Shown in pieces: positions 18,147 to 27,699 of a stretch of DNA of 64,000 nucleotides. How positions within the stretch are numbered: the first letter of the stretch is position 1; the number at the start of each line of letters is the position of its first letter. This DNA comes from Desulfonatronospira thiodismutans ASO3-1 (lineage in GTDB: Bacteria; Desulfobacterota; Desulfovibrionia; Desulfovibrionales; Desulfonatronovibrionaceae). The notes under the pieces were generated by a model, which made no database searches, was not told the DNA's origin, and saw only the letters and a list, made by a program, of their open reading frames with translations. Location: the NCBI RefSeq assembly GCF_000174435.1, contig NZ_ACJN02000003.1:946263-1010262 (forward strand), written 5' to 3'. The position numbers and the translations under genes are program-made.

Positions 18147-19136
18147 ATGAACCAGGAAGAACCTCAAAGAAACCTTGCCCTGGATCTGGTCCGGGTCACC
18201 GAGGCGGCCGCCCTGGCCTCCTCGCGCTGGCTGGGCAAGGGAGATAACAAAAAAGGGGACATGGCAGCTGTGGATGCCATGCGCCTGAGCTTCAACGCCA
18301 TAGAGATCAAGGGCGTGGTGGTCATTGGCGAAGGTGAAAAAGACAAGGCGCCCATGCTTTACAACGGAGAATCCCTGGGCACCGGAAACGGCCCTGGGAT
18401 GGACGTGGCAGTTGACCCTGTGGAAGGCACCAAGCTTCTGGCCTATGGCCGGCCCAATGCCATTTCCGTTGTGGCCCTGGCTCCGAGAGGGACCATGTAT
18501 GACCCCGGTCCTGCCTTTTATATGCAAAAAATTGCCGTGCCTTCCCAGGCCAGGGAGCATGTGGACATAAACGCGCCGGTGCAGGACAACCTCAAGGCCA
18601 TTGCCTCTGCTCTGGGCAAATCTGTGGACGACCTGGTGGTCTTTGTCCTGGACAAGCCCCGCCACAAGCAGCTCATAGAAGATATCCGGCAGGCCGGGGC
18701 CCGCATTCAGCTGCACACCGACGGGGATGTTGCCGGGGCCCTTATGGCAGTCAGCCCTGATGGAGACGTGGACGTAATGATGGGCACTGGAGGCACTCCT
18801 GAAGGCGTACTTACTGCAGCGGCCATAATCTCCATGGGCGGGGAAATGCAGTGCCGCCTTGACCCACAGTCGGAACAGGAAAAAGAAAACCTTTTGAGTG
18901 CAGGCTACGACCTCAAGAGGGTGCTTACTGTGCGCGATCTCATCCAGAGCGAGGATGTTTTCTTCGCCGCCACCGGTATTTCCGGCGGGACTTTCCTGCA
19001 GGGGGTCAGCTTCACCGGACAGGGAGCTTTGACCCGTTCCATGGTCATGCGGGGCAAAACAGGTACATTGAGGCGCATAGAATCCCTGCACTCCTTTGAA
19101 AAACTAATGCGCATAAGCGCCATCAAGTACAAGTAA
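18147..19136 (+). CDS. glpX: Fructose-1,6-bisphosphatase class II
   Basis: This 329-aa protein is a class II (GlpX) fructose-1,6-bisphosphatase, a Mn2+-dependent enzyme that in some autotrophs also uses sedoheptulose bisphosphate. Diagnostic segments are VVIGEGEKDKAPMLYNGE, VAVDPVEGTKLLA and MMGTGGTPEGVLTAAAI; the aspartates and glutamates of these bind metal and substrate. An in-frame ATG at 18123 exists, but GGGGGG six bases before ATG 18147 makes that the better start. It lies between tkt and prk, where a bisphosphatase is needed for the Calvin cycle. Confidence 0.94.
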   Translation: MNQEEPQRNLALDLVRVTEAAALASSRWLGKGDNKKGDMAAVDAMRLSFNAIEIKGVVVIGEGEKDKAPMLYNGESLGTGNGPGMDVAVDPVEGTKLLAYGRPNAISVVALAPRGTMYDPGPAFYMQKIAVPSQAREHVDINAPVQDNLKAIASALGKSVDDLVVFVLDKPRHKQLIEDIRQAGARIQLHTDGDVAGALMAVSPDGDVDVMMGTGGTPEGVLTAAAIISMGGEMQCRLDPQSEQEKENLLSAGYDLKRVLTVRDLIQSEDVFFAATGISGGTFLQGVSFTGQGALTRSMVMRGKTGTLRRIESLHSFEKLMRISAIKYK

Positions 19137-19166
19137 TTTCAACAAGTTACAGCTTGCGAGATGTGA

Positions 19167-20093
19167 ATGCGAAGGACCAAACCCATAATCCTGGGAATCG
19201 CCGGGGACAGCGGTTCCGGCAAGACCACCCTGGCCAGGGGCATCAGGCAGATCCTGGGCAATGAAATCGTCACCGGCATCTGTATTGACGATTACCACAA
19301 GTACAGTCGGGAAGAGCGCAAGGAGCAAAACCTTTCCGCCCTGCACCCGGACTGCAATTACCTGGATATTCTGCAGAGCCACATAGCTGAACTGCGCCGG
19401 GGTAAAGCCATACTCAAGCCAGTATACGACCACAGCAAAGGTGATTTTTCCCGGTTCAAATATGTAGAGCCGGCTGATTTCATAGTTGTGGAGGGACTGC
19501 TTGCGTTTCACATCAAAAAACTGCGGGAAATGTTCGACGTCAAGATCTATCTTGATCCCGAAGATTTCCTTCGGGAAACATGGAAGATACAGCGCGACAC
19601 CAGTGAGCGCGGCTATAGCGAAAGAGAGGCCAAAAACACCCTGCACCGAAGGGCTGAACTGTCCACCCGTTATATCCGTCCCCAGCGGGAGCATGCCGAT
19701 ATTGTGCTCAACTTTTACCCACCGCCGGAACTGCCCGGGGAAACCGGAAGCAGGCTGAACGCAAGGCTCATATTGCGGCCCACCATCAGATACCCCGATT
19801 TTTCCCAGTTCATTGACCAGGACCAGGAAGCGGATGAAAACTGCCTGTCCTTCACTCTGGGCAGGGACTCGGGCACCCCGGTTGACCTTCTGCATATCCA
19901 GGGCAACATCAGTCAGGACACACTGGAATACACGTCCAGGCTCATCCTGGAGCACCTGTCCGAAGCAGGACCCACGAGCCTTGAAAACATAGGTCGCTAC
20001 CTGGAGGGCAAGACCCCCCGGAAAAGCTACCCCCTGGCTCTGGCCCAGCTGCTTGTCGGCTTCTGCCTGCACAAGCTGAAGATAAACCGTTGA
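19167..20093 (+). CDS. prk: Phosphoribulokinase
   Basis: This 308-aa P-loop kinase converts ribulose 5-phosphate to ribulose 1,5-bisphosphate. The Walker A is GIAGDSGSGKTTLARGI. ICIDDYHKYSREERKEQNL and ALHPDCNYLDI are the ribulose-phosphate-binding and catalytic segments of true phosphoribulokinase of the cyanobacterial/plant-like branch, followed by KPVYDHSKGDF, VVEGLLAF (Walker B) and IQRDTSERGYS. Uridine kinase, the main alternative, lacks the DDYH-x-RKE layout seen here. Position between glpX and rpe supports the call. No RuBisCO gene is in the window. Confidence 0.85.
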   Translation: MRRTKPIILGIAGDSGSGKTTLARGIRQILGNEIVTGICIDDYHKYSREERKEQNLSALHPDCNYLDILQSHIAELRRGKAILKPVYDHSKGDFSRFKYVEPADFIVVEGLLAFHIKKLREMFDVKIYLDPEDFLRETWKIQRDTSERGYSEREAKNTLHRRAELSTRYIRPQREHADIVLNFYPPPELPGETGSRLNARLILRPTIRYPDFSQFIDQDQEADENCLSFTLGRDSGTPVDLLHIQGNISQDTLEYTSRLILEHLSEAGPTSLENIGRYLEGKTPRKSYPLALAQLLVGFCLHKLKINR

Positions 20094-20144
20094 CAAACAA
20101 TCACACCATGGTATTGCCTGAAGAGCAATGCCGGAGGTCCAAAC

Positions 20145-20822
20145 ATGAAGAGCCAGCAGGAACTTATATTATCTCCTTCACTTCTGGCATCGGATTTCAG
20201 CAATCTGGCCGGGGAACTGAGTGCCCTGGAAGAAGCCGGCCTTACCTGGGTGCACTGGGACGTCATGGACGGGTCATTCGTGCCCAATATAACCTTTGGC
20301 CCGCCGATTATAGCCGGATGCCGCAAAAAAAGCAGGCTCTTCTTCGACGTGCACCTCATGATCGAGGAGCCCGACCGTTACCTGGAAGATTTTGTCCGGG
20401 CCGGAGCGGATCTTTTATGCGTACACGCAGAAGCCTGCAGACACCTGGAGCGCACCCTGTCCGAGATAGCCAGGCTGGGGGCCAGGCCGGCAGTAGCCCT
20501 GAATCCGCACACCCCGCTGGAAATCCTTGAGTATGTACTTCCCAGGCTGGATATGGTCCTCATCATGAGCGTAAACCCCGGTTTCGGGGGGCAGAAATTC
20601 ATTCCCTTCAGCATGGAGAAAATCCGCAGGCTCAAGTCCATGATAGCCGCCCGTGACTGCAAGACACTTATCCAGGTGGACGGCGGGGTCACCCCGGAAA
20701 ACACCGGAGAGCTTGTCCAGTGCGGGGCTGACGTGCTGGTCTCGGGCTCGGCCTTCTTTGCCCACCCCCCGTACAGGGAAAGGCTGAAGACTTTTATAAA
20801 TGCAGCCAGAGATCAGGGCTGA
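20145..20822 (+). CDS. rpe: Ribulose-phosphate 3-epimerase
   Basis: This 225-aa TIM-barrel enzyme interconverts ribulose 5-phosphate and xylulose 5-phosphate. The family signature segments are all present: LSPSLLASDFSNL, VHWDVMDGSFVPNITFGP, FFDVHLMIEEP, VALNPHTPLE, MSVNPGFGGQKFIP and IQVDGGVTPEN, which include the catalytic aspartates and metal-binding histidines. A strong GGAGG precedes ATG 20145. It closes the tkt-glpX-prk-rpe operon and converges on the hybrid kinase gene, 15 bases from its stop. Confidence 0.95.
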   Translation: MKSQQELILSPSLLASDFSNLAGELSALEEAGLTWVHWDVMDGSFVPNITFGPPIIAGCRKKSRLFFDVHLMIEEPDRYLEDFVRAGADLLCVHAEACRHLERTLSEIARLGARPAVALNPHTPLEILEYVLPRLDMVLIMSVNPGFGGQKFIPFSMEKIRRLKSMIAARDCKTLIQVDGGVTPENTGELVQCGADVLVSGSAFFAHPPYRERLKTFINAARDQG

Positions 20823-20837
20823 CACACTCTCCGGGGT

Positions 20838-23800
20838 TCATGAGTCATCCGGGGTTATTTTGTCCAAAGCAGTGCGCAGTTCCTGTACCTGTACAGGCTT
20901 GGACAGGTAGTCATTCATACCCATCTCCAGAAAACGCTCCCGGTCTCCGCCCATGGCATGTGCAGTCAGGGCAATAATGGGGATTGCCGGATAAGTGCCA
21001 TCTTCTTCCTGCCTGGAACCCCCGGCTTCAAGCCTTCTTATTTCTTTTGTCGCTTCCATGCCATCCATGACCGGCATATTTATGTCCATGAGAATACAGT
21101 CAAAAGCATGTTTTTGAAACTGCTCCAGGGCCTCCTGCCCGTTTTGCGCAATAAGGGGGATATGCCCCTCCCTTTCGAGCACCTTCTGCATGAAAAAACG
21201 GTTGGAAGGATCGTCTTCGGCCAGAAGAACCCTTAGGCCCGGTGATCCGGCTTTTACCTGGATGTTTTCTTTATTCTCCCCTGCACTTTCACCAGAACCC
21301 GCTTCCAGGGGCAGGGAGACATAAAAAGTGCTGCCCTCACCTGGAGTACTTTCCACAGATATATTGCCTCCCATCATCTGCACCAGCCTGACCACAATGG
21401 ACAGCCCCAGCCCGGCCCCCTCAAAATTGCGGGTAAAGGCCCCGTCGGCCTGGACAAAAGGATTGAAGATTTCGCCAAGCTTCTCATCGGATATCCCAAG
21501 TCCTGAGTCCGCCACGGATATGAGCACCCGGAGTTCATTTCCCTGTCGGCGCAGCAAATGCCAGTGCAACTCTACAGTATCGTCATGAGTGAATTTCAGG
21601 GCATTGCCCACCAGATTCAAGAGTATCTGCTGTATCCTGGCATCATCTCCTGCAAGTATTGGAGGCAGCCGGGGGTCGAGAGTACATGAGATGCGCACGT
21701 TTTTTTCTGCTGCGCTGGCCGCAAAAAGGTCCTCAATGGACGTGCAGAGCCTGTCCACTTCAAAATCGGCTTTGCGGATTTCCATTTTGCCCGCTTCAAT
21801 TCTGGAAAGATCCAGGATGTCCGTGAGCAGGCGGGTGAGACGCCTGGCCGAGGCAATACCCATCTCCACCAGCTGCTTTTGCTCATGGTCCAGGCTGGTG
21901 GCTTCAAGAAGCTGCAGTCCCCCCATTATGCCGTTGATGGGAGTCCGGATCTCGTGGCTCATATTGGCCAGGAACTCGCTCTTGGCTTTATTGGCGGCTT
22001 CAGCCTTTTCCCAGGCCATTTGAAGCTCCGCCTCCGACTCCTTCCTCTGGGTGATATCGCGCAAAAGCTCCACCACGTACTCCACCCTGCCCTCTTCATT
22101 CAGGATGGGATTGGCCCGGCAGCTGAAATACCTTTCAAACTGCGGAAAATAAAGCTCATGGTCCGCCTGCCCTCCTCTCTTCAGTGCATCCAGGGTGGCA
22201 CAGGGCTGGCAGGGAAATTCCTGATTCATAAGTTCATAACACTTCTTCCCCTGAACCTCATTTTCATCCATGCCCAGGAGTTCATAGCCTGTCCTGTTAT
22301 AACGCACCACGGTCAGATCCGGCAGTTTGACGCTCATAAAGTCCGGCATATTGTCCAGAACGCCGTTTAAAAGCATATTCTTGTGCCTTAGATCCTCTTC
22401 AATACTTTTAAGCCCGGTAATATCCACAATGCACACCAGTACCCTGGAGAAATCCTGTTCGCACCCGGGCATCACCGACCACTTCAGCTGCACGTTTCTG
22501 ATTTCACCGTTTAGGTTCTGAAGCCTTTTTTCTGTGAAAAAAGACTTCTCCCCATGAAAAACAGCCGCAAGCTCTCCCATGAATTCCTGCCAGGAATCCC
22601 GGGCAAAAACCGTGGCTATTCCCCTGGTGAATTCTTCTAAGGATGCAGCATGAAACTGCTTGAGAGCTGTCTGGTTTACATCAACTATCCGGACCAGTTC
22701 AGCCATTTCCTGGACAAACTGCGGATTTTCCTTCAAAAAAGAATCAAGCTCTCCGTCTGCCTGATTTTTTATTTCACCAAGGCGTTTTTGGACTTGAGAA
22801 AAATCCTCCACCAGCATAGAGGCCGGGGATTCCTGAAAAAGCTGCCTGTACCTGCTCTCGCTTTCCTCCAGGGCAGCCAGAGCCCTGCGGTTTTCGGTGA
22901 TGTCGCGTATCAGGGCTATCACCTCTTCTTCATTCAGGGGCATAATGCGCGATTCAAAATAAAAGGTCCGGGAATCTATTTCTAACTCATACTCAACCAT
23001 CTGCAGATCCCCGGTTGTCAGGGCATTATTTACACCCTGCATAAACCTGGTGCCTACCTCCTCAGGAACCACATCCGGAATGTATCTGCCCAGGACCTCT
23101 TCCTTTGGACGGTACAGTTTGGCCTGGAAATCACCAAGAACATCCAGGCATACGCCCTGTAAGTTGGTCTTGATAACGATGTCCGGCAGCACTTCCATGA
23201 TAGTGCGGATATATTCCTCGCTTTCACGCAGGGCTTTTTCCTGCTGTCTCTCCCGGGTAACATCACGTAGTACGCCCTGGATCATGTTTTCGCTCACCAG
23301 CCTGCCCCTGGTGATGACCATGATCTCCCGGCCGTCACTGCGCAGGCAGCGATGTTCCGAAAACCTGGACTGGTTTCGTTTTATATCCTCAAACTCCTCC
23401 CGGACCTGCTGCACTTCTTCCGGATGCACCAGGGAGGATGGATGCAGCCTGATCAACTCTTCCCTGGTATAGCCGAACATTTCTAAGGCGGACTCATTGG
23501 CGTCCAGGATATTGCCCTCCAGGTCATGCAAAAACACCCCTTCCGTGGACTTCTCAAACAGGTTCCTGTACCTGAATTCGCTCTCCTGCAGAGCCTTTTC
23601 CGCTGTTTTTTTCCCGGTTATATCCCTGCAGGCACCGTATACTTTTTTTGAGCCCCTTTCATCTTCCAGAAAGCAGGAGCTGGCAACCTGAAGCCAGCAG
23701 GTCTGGCCATCCCGGCGCAATATCCTTAGCTCACACTCCTTTGTCTGACCCGGTTCACATTCTGTGATATGCTCCCGGAACAGATACCGGTCTTCAGGAT

Positions 23801-24398
23801 GCACCAGAAATGACCAGCACTGATTGGCCAGGATATCTTCCACGCTGTACCCGGTTATTTTTTCCACCGCCCCGGCCAGCCATTCCAGGTTGTGTCCTGT
23901 TTGGCCCTCTACGCAGGAAAATATAAAGTCATTGGTGCTTTCGGAAAGCATGCGGTATCTTTCCTCGCTTCTGCGCAGGGCGTTTTCCGCCAGTTTGCGC
24001 TCGGAGATATCCGTGACAAACCCCCGGATATACATGAGCCTGCCGGTGTCATCCCTGATTGCCCCGGCAGTGATGGAGACCCACAAGGGGTTGTTGTCCC
24101 GGCACAGAAGGCGGCACTCGAAATTGGCGACCTCATTGTCCGCCTCCAGCATGCGGTAAAGTCCCTGCCAGTCCCTGGCATCTGCAAAGCTTTGCCATGC
24201 TGTACCCCCGGTTTTATCTAAAATATCCTGCGGATCACTGTACCCAAGTATCTGGGCCAGGGCAGGATTTGCGCTCAACAGCATTCCCCCGGGGTCTACA
24301 GTCAATATGCCTATGGGGGCGCTCATGAAAATATCATCTGTTAGTGGGCTGCCTTGAGCCTGGGAGGGGTTATTTACAGGTGAGTTGTTTTCGGGCAT
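20838..24398 (-). CDS. Multi-PAS hybrid sensor histidine kinase
   Basis: This 1186-aa cytoplasmic kinase has about six PAS/PAC units in its first 790 residues (for example IGILTVDPGGMLLSANPALA, YRNLFEKSTEGVFLHDLEGN and LLNGVLDNMPDFMSV). A HisKA domain follows (SEFLANMSHEIRTPINGIMG, phospho-accepting His about residue 830), then an ATPase domain (ILLNLVGNALKFTHDD, GAGLGLSI) and a C-terminal receiver (VLLAEDDPSNRFFM, ILMDINMPVMDGMEATKEI). No transmembrane segment was seen. A GTG at 24410 is in frame, but GGAG precedes ATG 24398. No partner gene is adjacent. The element at 24431-24492 lies just upstream of the start. Confidence 0.92.
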   Translation of the reverse strand: MPENNSPVNNPSQAQGSPLTDDIFMSAPIGILTVDPGGMLLSANPALAQILGYSDPQDILDKTGGTAWQSFADARDWQGLYRMLEADNEVANFECRLLCRDNNPLWVSITAGAIRDDTGRLMYIRGFVTDISERKLAENALRRSEERYRMLSESTNDFIFSCVEGQTGHNLEWLAGAVEKITGYSVEDILANQCWSFLVHPEDRYLFREHITECEPGQTKECELRILRRDGQTCWLQVASSCFLEDERGSKKVYGACRDITGKKTAEKALQESEFRYRNLFEKSTEGVFLHDLEGNILDANESALEMFGYTREELIRLHPSSLVHPEEVQQVREEFEDIKRNQSRFSEHRCLRSDGREIMVITRGRLVSENMIQGVLRDVTRERQQEKALRESEEYIRTIMEVLPDIVIKTNLQGVCLDVLGDFQAKLYRPKEEVLGRYIPDVVPEEVGTRFMQGVNNALTTGDLQMVEYELEIDSRTFYFESRIMPLNEEEVIALIRDITENRRALAALEESESRYRQLFQESPASMLVEDFSQVQKRLGEIKNQADGELDSFLKENPQFVQEMAELVRIVDVNQTALKQFHAASLEEFTRGIATVFARDSWQEFMGELAAVFHGEKSFFTEKRLQNLNGEIRNVQLKWSVMPGCEQDFSRVLVCIVDITGLKSIEEDLRHKNMLLNGVLDNMPDFMSVKLPDLTVVRYNRTGYELLGMDENEVQGKKCYELMNQEFPCQPCATLDALKRGGQADHELYFPQFERYFSCRANPILNEEGRVEYVVELLRDITQRKESEAELQMAWEKAEAANKAKSEFLANMSHEIRTPINGIMGGLQLLEATSLDHEQKQLVEMGIASARRLTRLLTDILDLSRIEAGKMEIRKADFEVDRLCTSIEDLFAASAAEKNVRISCTLDPRLPPILAGDDARIQQILLNLVGNALKFTHDDTVELHWHLLRRQGNELRVLISVADSGLGISDEKLGEIFNPFVQADGAFTRNFEGAGLGLSIVVRLVQMMGGNISVESTPGEGSTFYVSLPLEAGSGESAGENKENIQVKAGSPGLRVLLAEDDPSNRFFMQKVLEREGHIPLIAQNGQEALEQFQKHAFDCILMDINMPVMDGMEATKEIRRLEAGGSRQEEDGTYPAIPIIALTAHAMGGDRERFLEMGMNDYLSKPVQVQELRTALDKITPDDS

Positions 24399-24430
24399 GC
24401 ATTTCTCCACTTGAGTATGCTCAGTTCATT

Positions 24431-24492
24431 GTAACCATTCAAGGGGCAGGTACCGGCCATTAGTCACCACCGAGGACCACCTGAATGGTTAC
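24431..24492 (-). mobile_element. GTAA-ended MITE, copy C: short form (62 bp) without inner hairpin
   Basis: GTAACCATTCAAGGGG at the left and CTGAATGGTTAC at the right enclose only the two outer segments, joined at GGCC. The inner hairpin of the other copies is absent. Flanks 24423-24430 and 24493-24500 are both AGTTCATT, an exact 8-bp target duplication. Confidence 0.9.
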
Positions 24493-24514
24493 AGTTCATT
24501 TGGTAGCTCAAATT

Positions 24515-26422
24515 TCAAGTTTCTTCTCTTACAAATTGTTCTTCAGTTCCTTCAGTCCGGGACAGACCCGGCTTTGCACTTTGTTCCCTTCGGTGTATTC
24601 TTTCCACTGCACTACGGGACCAGTAGGCAAGCTGGGTGATGGCGTTGGAATTTACATCTGGCCGGGCATCTGCTGCATTGAACCACAGCTTGCCTTCCAC
24701 GGGGATACCCAGGGCGCAGATATTTTCATGGACGCTTCCGTCTGCCGCCACAAGCTGAAAGTCATGGGTGACATCCAGCCCGCCCATCTCGAAGCTTCCG
24801 GTATGATCAGAACTGGTGAAAGTGCGGACCATTTTGCGCTTCAGCAGATTCTGCATAAGCGTTGAAGTATCGTTTCTGGTATCCACGCCATGGATGCGTC
24901 CGTTGACCACATGGCTTACCTCCCTTATGGAACCGGGAACTTCCGGGCTGGACACCTGGAAAACCCCTTTTTCTTCATTTGCATGCACCTCTGGAGACGG
25001 GCCAGAAAAAGAAACAAGACCCTGTCTAACCAGGATCCAGAGTTCCTGCACACTTTCAATGGGAGGCCCCACAGCTACGCGGTTGTTGGTGCGCTCGAAG
25101 GTCTTTTTCATATACCGGTGCGAATCCGCTGTAAGCCTTCCATGATCCACTGCACTTCTCAGGGTATCACGCAGATCGCGAAGTACGGAATCCACCGCGT
25201 TTTTCACCGGGCTGCCCACATTGCCTTTTTTTGCCTCTGAAAGGTCAAAACCGATCTGCTTCAGTACAAAATCCGTGTAATGCTCCATGGATTCAAAAAG
25301 GGGCTTGCCGCTTTTTCTGGCGGCCTCCAGCTTCCAGAGCGGGTTTGCCAGGTCCTGCCAATTAAACCTGTCAGTGGACTTGACCTCTCTTTTTACCAGG
25401 TCCTGCCTCTGAGCTGAATCAAGGTATTGCAGATATTTTCGACCGAACTCATCGCCCATGAGAGTGCTGTAGTACACATATTCCATTTCCTGAAGAATAA
25501 GCGGAAAAAGATCCTTTCTGAAGTCCAGTTTTCCCTTTTCCTGTATCAGCCTGTGTACAAGATTGCTGGTGAATATCCTGGCCTGGTACTGCCCTGTCTT
25601 CTGATTTTTACCCCTTGCACAATATGGCAGGCCCAGCCTGGACCCCAGGATTATATGCGGTTCATTCCCGCTGGGAATATACCTGCCGGAACTGAAACGC
25701 CCTCCCCGGCCATGGGTGAGCCCCCTGATTACATCCGTTGCAGTAAGCCCCATGCCGATGACGTAGACAGACTGGTCAGCCTGAATATGCTCCATCTGCG
25801 AAGCTATCGGATAGGCCAGGTGAACATAGGAAATATTGCCGCCTTTTTGTTGCTGCTTTTGTGCAAACTGATGATATCTTTCCTCCCTGCTGCCCGGTAC
25901 TATCCTGTTTCTGGAATGCCCTGTGAGCAGGATAACCTCGCAGGCGCAGATTTTTTCATTATTATCCAGCACCACCTCCTGCAGCCCCTGTTCTGCAGTC
26001 TTGATATCAACGGCTTCTGCTGCATGCCGGTAAAGGCTGACCTTCTGCGGAAGATTGTCCTCCATCCAGTTGAAACACTCGGCCAGATATTCCCCGTGCA
26101 GCGCCCTGGGAGGATAATCATTTTCACCATAGTCATACCCTTTCTCCTGCAGATAGCCGCAGAGGGTCCTCCTGGACTCTTCAGCCCTGGCCGGGGCATC
26201 ATCATCGCCAAAAGCAGTGATCTGACAGGAAACAGTATTTAAAAGCAGGTAGTGCGGCTGATCTACATTGTGGACATTACCGCCCCCGAACCTGCCGGAT
26301 TTCTCCACAACGTGAATATTCACCGGATTTTCAGGAGGATCAGCAGCCAGCGCCAGAGACAGACGCCTTAAACAGTAAGTCCCCCTGGGCCCTCCTCCAA
26401 TAATGACAATATTATACTCCAT
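24515..26422 (-). CDS. FAD/NAD(P)-binding protein (NAD_binding_9 type)
   Basis: This 635-aa protein starts MEYNIVIIGGGPRGTYCLRR, a Rossmann GxGxxG dinucleotide site, followed by VVEKSGRFGGGNVH and a run rich in LLNTVSCQITAFGDDD. A second dinucleotide motif is VYVIGMGLTATDVIRGLTHG (about residue 250). This layout is typical of the large FAD/NAD(P)-binding proteins of the NAD_binding_9 family, related to lysine/ornithine-type monooxygenases, with unknown substrates. The open frame extends upstream to 26539, but GGGGGAA lies just before ATG 26422 and the extension is encoded by repeat sequence. It appears to be a single-gene unit. Confidence 0.7.
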   Translation of the reverse strand: MEYNIVIIGGGPRGTYCLRRLSLALAADPPENPVNIHVVEKSGRFGGGNVHNVDQPHYLLLNTVSCQITAFGDDDAPARAEESRRTLCGYLQEKGYDYGENDYPPRALHGEYLAECFNWMEDNLPQKVSLYRHAAEAVDIKTAEQGLQEVVLDNNEKICACEVILLTGHSRNRIVPGSREERYHQFAQKQQQKGGNISYVHLAYPIASQMEHIQADQSVYVIGMGLTATDVIRGLTHGRGGRFSSGRYIPSGNEPHIILGSRLGLPYCARGKNQKTGQYQARIFTSNLVHRLIQEKGKLDFRKDLFPLILQEMEYVYYSTLMGDEFGRKYLQYLDSAQRQDLVKREVKSTDRFNWQDLANPLWKLEAARKSGKPLFESMEHYTDFVLKQIGFDLSEAKKGNVGSPVKNAVDSVLRDLRDTLRSAVDHGRLTADSHRYMKKTFERTNNRVAVGPPIESVQELWILVRQGLVSFSGPSPEVHANEEKGVFQVSSPEVPGSIREVSHVVNGRIHGVDTRNDTSTLMQNLLKRKMVRTFTSSDHTGSFEMGGLDVTHDFQLVAADGSVHENICALGIPVEGKLWFNAADARPDVNSNAITQLAYWSRSAVERIHRREQSAKPGLSRTEGTEEQFVREET

Positions 26423-27034
26423 GGCTTCCCCCTGAAAAAATTTTGCCTGCACCCTTTTAGGCATTTCACATCCATCTTGCAACACCCCATTATCCTCTCC
26501 TCCATCTTTCGCATTCTCTTCCCCAACCCCATGCCCCATGCCCTATGCCCCATGCCCCATGCCATGCCTTCTCTTCCACTCCCATACTCCCATACTCCCA
26601 CACTCCCATACATTCTTACCAGAACCCCCCAATTCCCAATTCCTGAATCTCTTAATCCCCCGATTCCCCAATTCCCTCAATTCCTGAATACCTCAATCCC
26701 CCAATCCCCCAATTCCCCAATTCCTGAATTCCCCAATCCCTCAATTCCCAATTCCCAATCCCAGAATCCCAGAATCCCCTTATTGACAAATCCTCCATAC
26801 TGTGATTCAGGTGAATTCACTTCAGGGGAGTAGTCGCTTCGCTCACACGGGCGGAGGCGTGCGTCAACATCATCGGCTGCGGTAAAGCCGTGGCGTACGC
26901 AGCCCTTTTTGGCCTGACGAGACCTGCGGCACTGAATTTTGATTTCTGGGCCTGCCCCAGAATCCAACCCGGCCGGGCAATGAATTCAGTGTCTCTGGTT
27001 CTCGAAAACTGCCGCCCGGCCCTGGACCGCCTCT
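26423..27034. other. Gene-free stretch with heptamer-repeat tract
   Basis: These 612 bases lack a gene. The first half is a heptanucleotide-type repeat tract (26527-26780). The remainder (26781-27034) is GC-richer unique sequence with several short inverted repeats and presumably the promoter for the gene at 27035. No clear -10/-35 pair was found. Confidence 0.6.
26527..26780. repeat. Degenerate heptanucleotide tandem repeats (CCCCATG, CTCCCATA, CCCAATT types)
   Basis: Successive tracts use CCCCATG repeated, then CTCCCATA, then CCCAATTC/CCTCAATT/CCCGAATC variants. The register is mostly seven or eight bases. The tract resembles the short tandemly repeated repetitive sequences known from cyanobacteria. 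Similar tracts occur at 44343-44400 and 62321-62376. Confidence 0.85.
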
Positions 27035-27649
27035 ATGGAAGCCTTCCTTGCATCATTATTCGCCGTAGGTATAGCCGAGGTGGGAGACCGCTCCCTTTTC
27101 CTGGCCATTTTGCTGGGAGTTCAGTTCAAACGTCCATGGCCCGTTTTCTGGGGCATGGTTGTTGGACTTTTTACCAACCAGGCCTTGTCCGCGCTTCTTG
27201 GAGTCTGGCTGTTCAGCATAATAAGCCCGGAATGGCAGGGCTGGATTGTTGGAACTGTTTTTCTGGTCATGGCTATCTGGGTGCTTATCCCGGAAGATGA
27301 CAAAAACTTTAAGCAGCGTTCCACAGGGAGTATTTTTCTGGCCTCAGCCCTGGCCTTTTTCCTTCTGGAGATGGCGGACAAGACCCAGCTGGCCGTAATC
27401 ACCCTGGCCGGGGCGTTTGAAACCTTCTGGCCTGTGGTGGCAGGGGCAACCCTGGGTATTCTTGCAGTCACTACCCCGGCCCTTTGGCTTGGATCCCGTT
27501 TTGCTGCCAGGCTGCCCATGAAATTCATCAAAATATCCGCCTGCAGCCTTTTTCTTTTGATTGGATGCTGGGTTCTTCTGGATACTGCAGGCCTTTTGCC
27601 CCAAAACAGTTTTTTCCAGCCGGCAAATTTTTTTGAGGACCTGCAGTAA
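27035..27649 (+). CDS. TMEM165/GDT1-family cation transporter (UPF0016)
   Basis: This 204-aa membrane protein has six hydrophobic segments in two homologous halves. Each half carries the family motif E-x-G/A-D-K/R-S/T: IAEVGDRSLFLA in the first and LLEMADKTQLAVI in the second. The acidic residues line the cation path. Bacterial members such as MneA export Mn2+, and eukaryotic ones move Ca2+/Mn2+ in exchange for protons. A hydrophilic loop between the halves reads PEDDKNFKQRS. It precedes a cysteine-hydrolase gene on the same strand by 50 bases. Confidence 0.88.
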   Translation: MEAFLASLFAVGIAEVGDRSLFLAILLGVQFKRPWPVFWGMVVGLFTNQALSALLGVWLFSIISPEWQGWIVGTVFLVMAIWVLIPEDDKNFKQRSTGSIFLASALAFFLLEMADKTQLAVITLAGAFETFWPVVAGATLGILAVTTPALWLGSRFAARLPMKFIKISACSLFLLIGCWVLLDTAGLLPQNSFFQPANFFEDLQ

Positions 27650-27699
27650 AATATGCAGCATTGCAGGTTCCAGGCAAAACAGCTGCTCTTGAGGTATAT

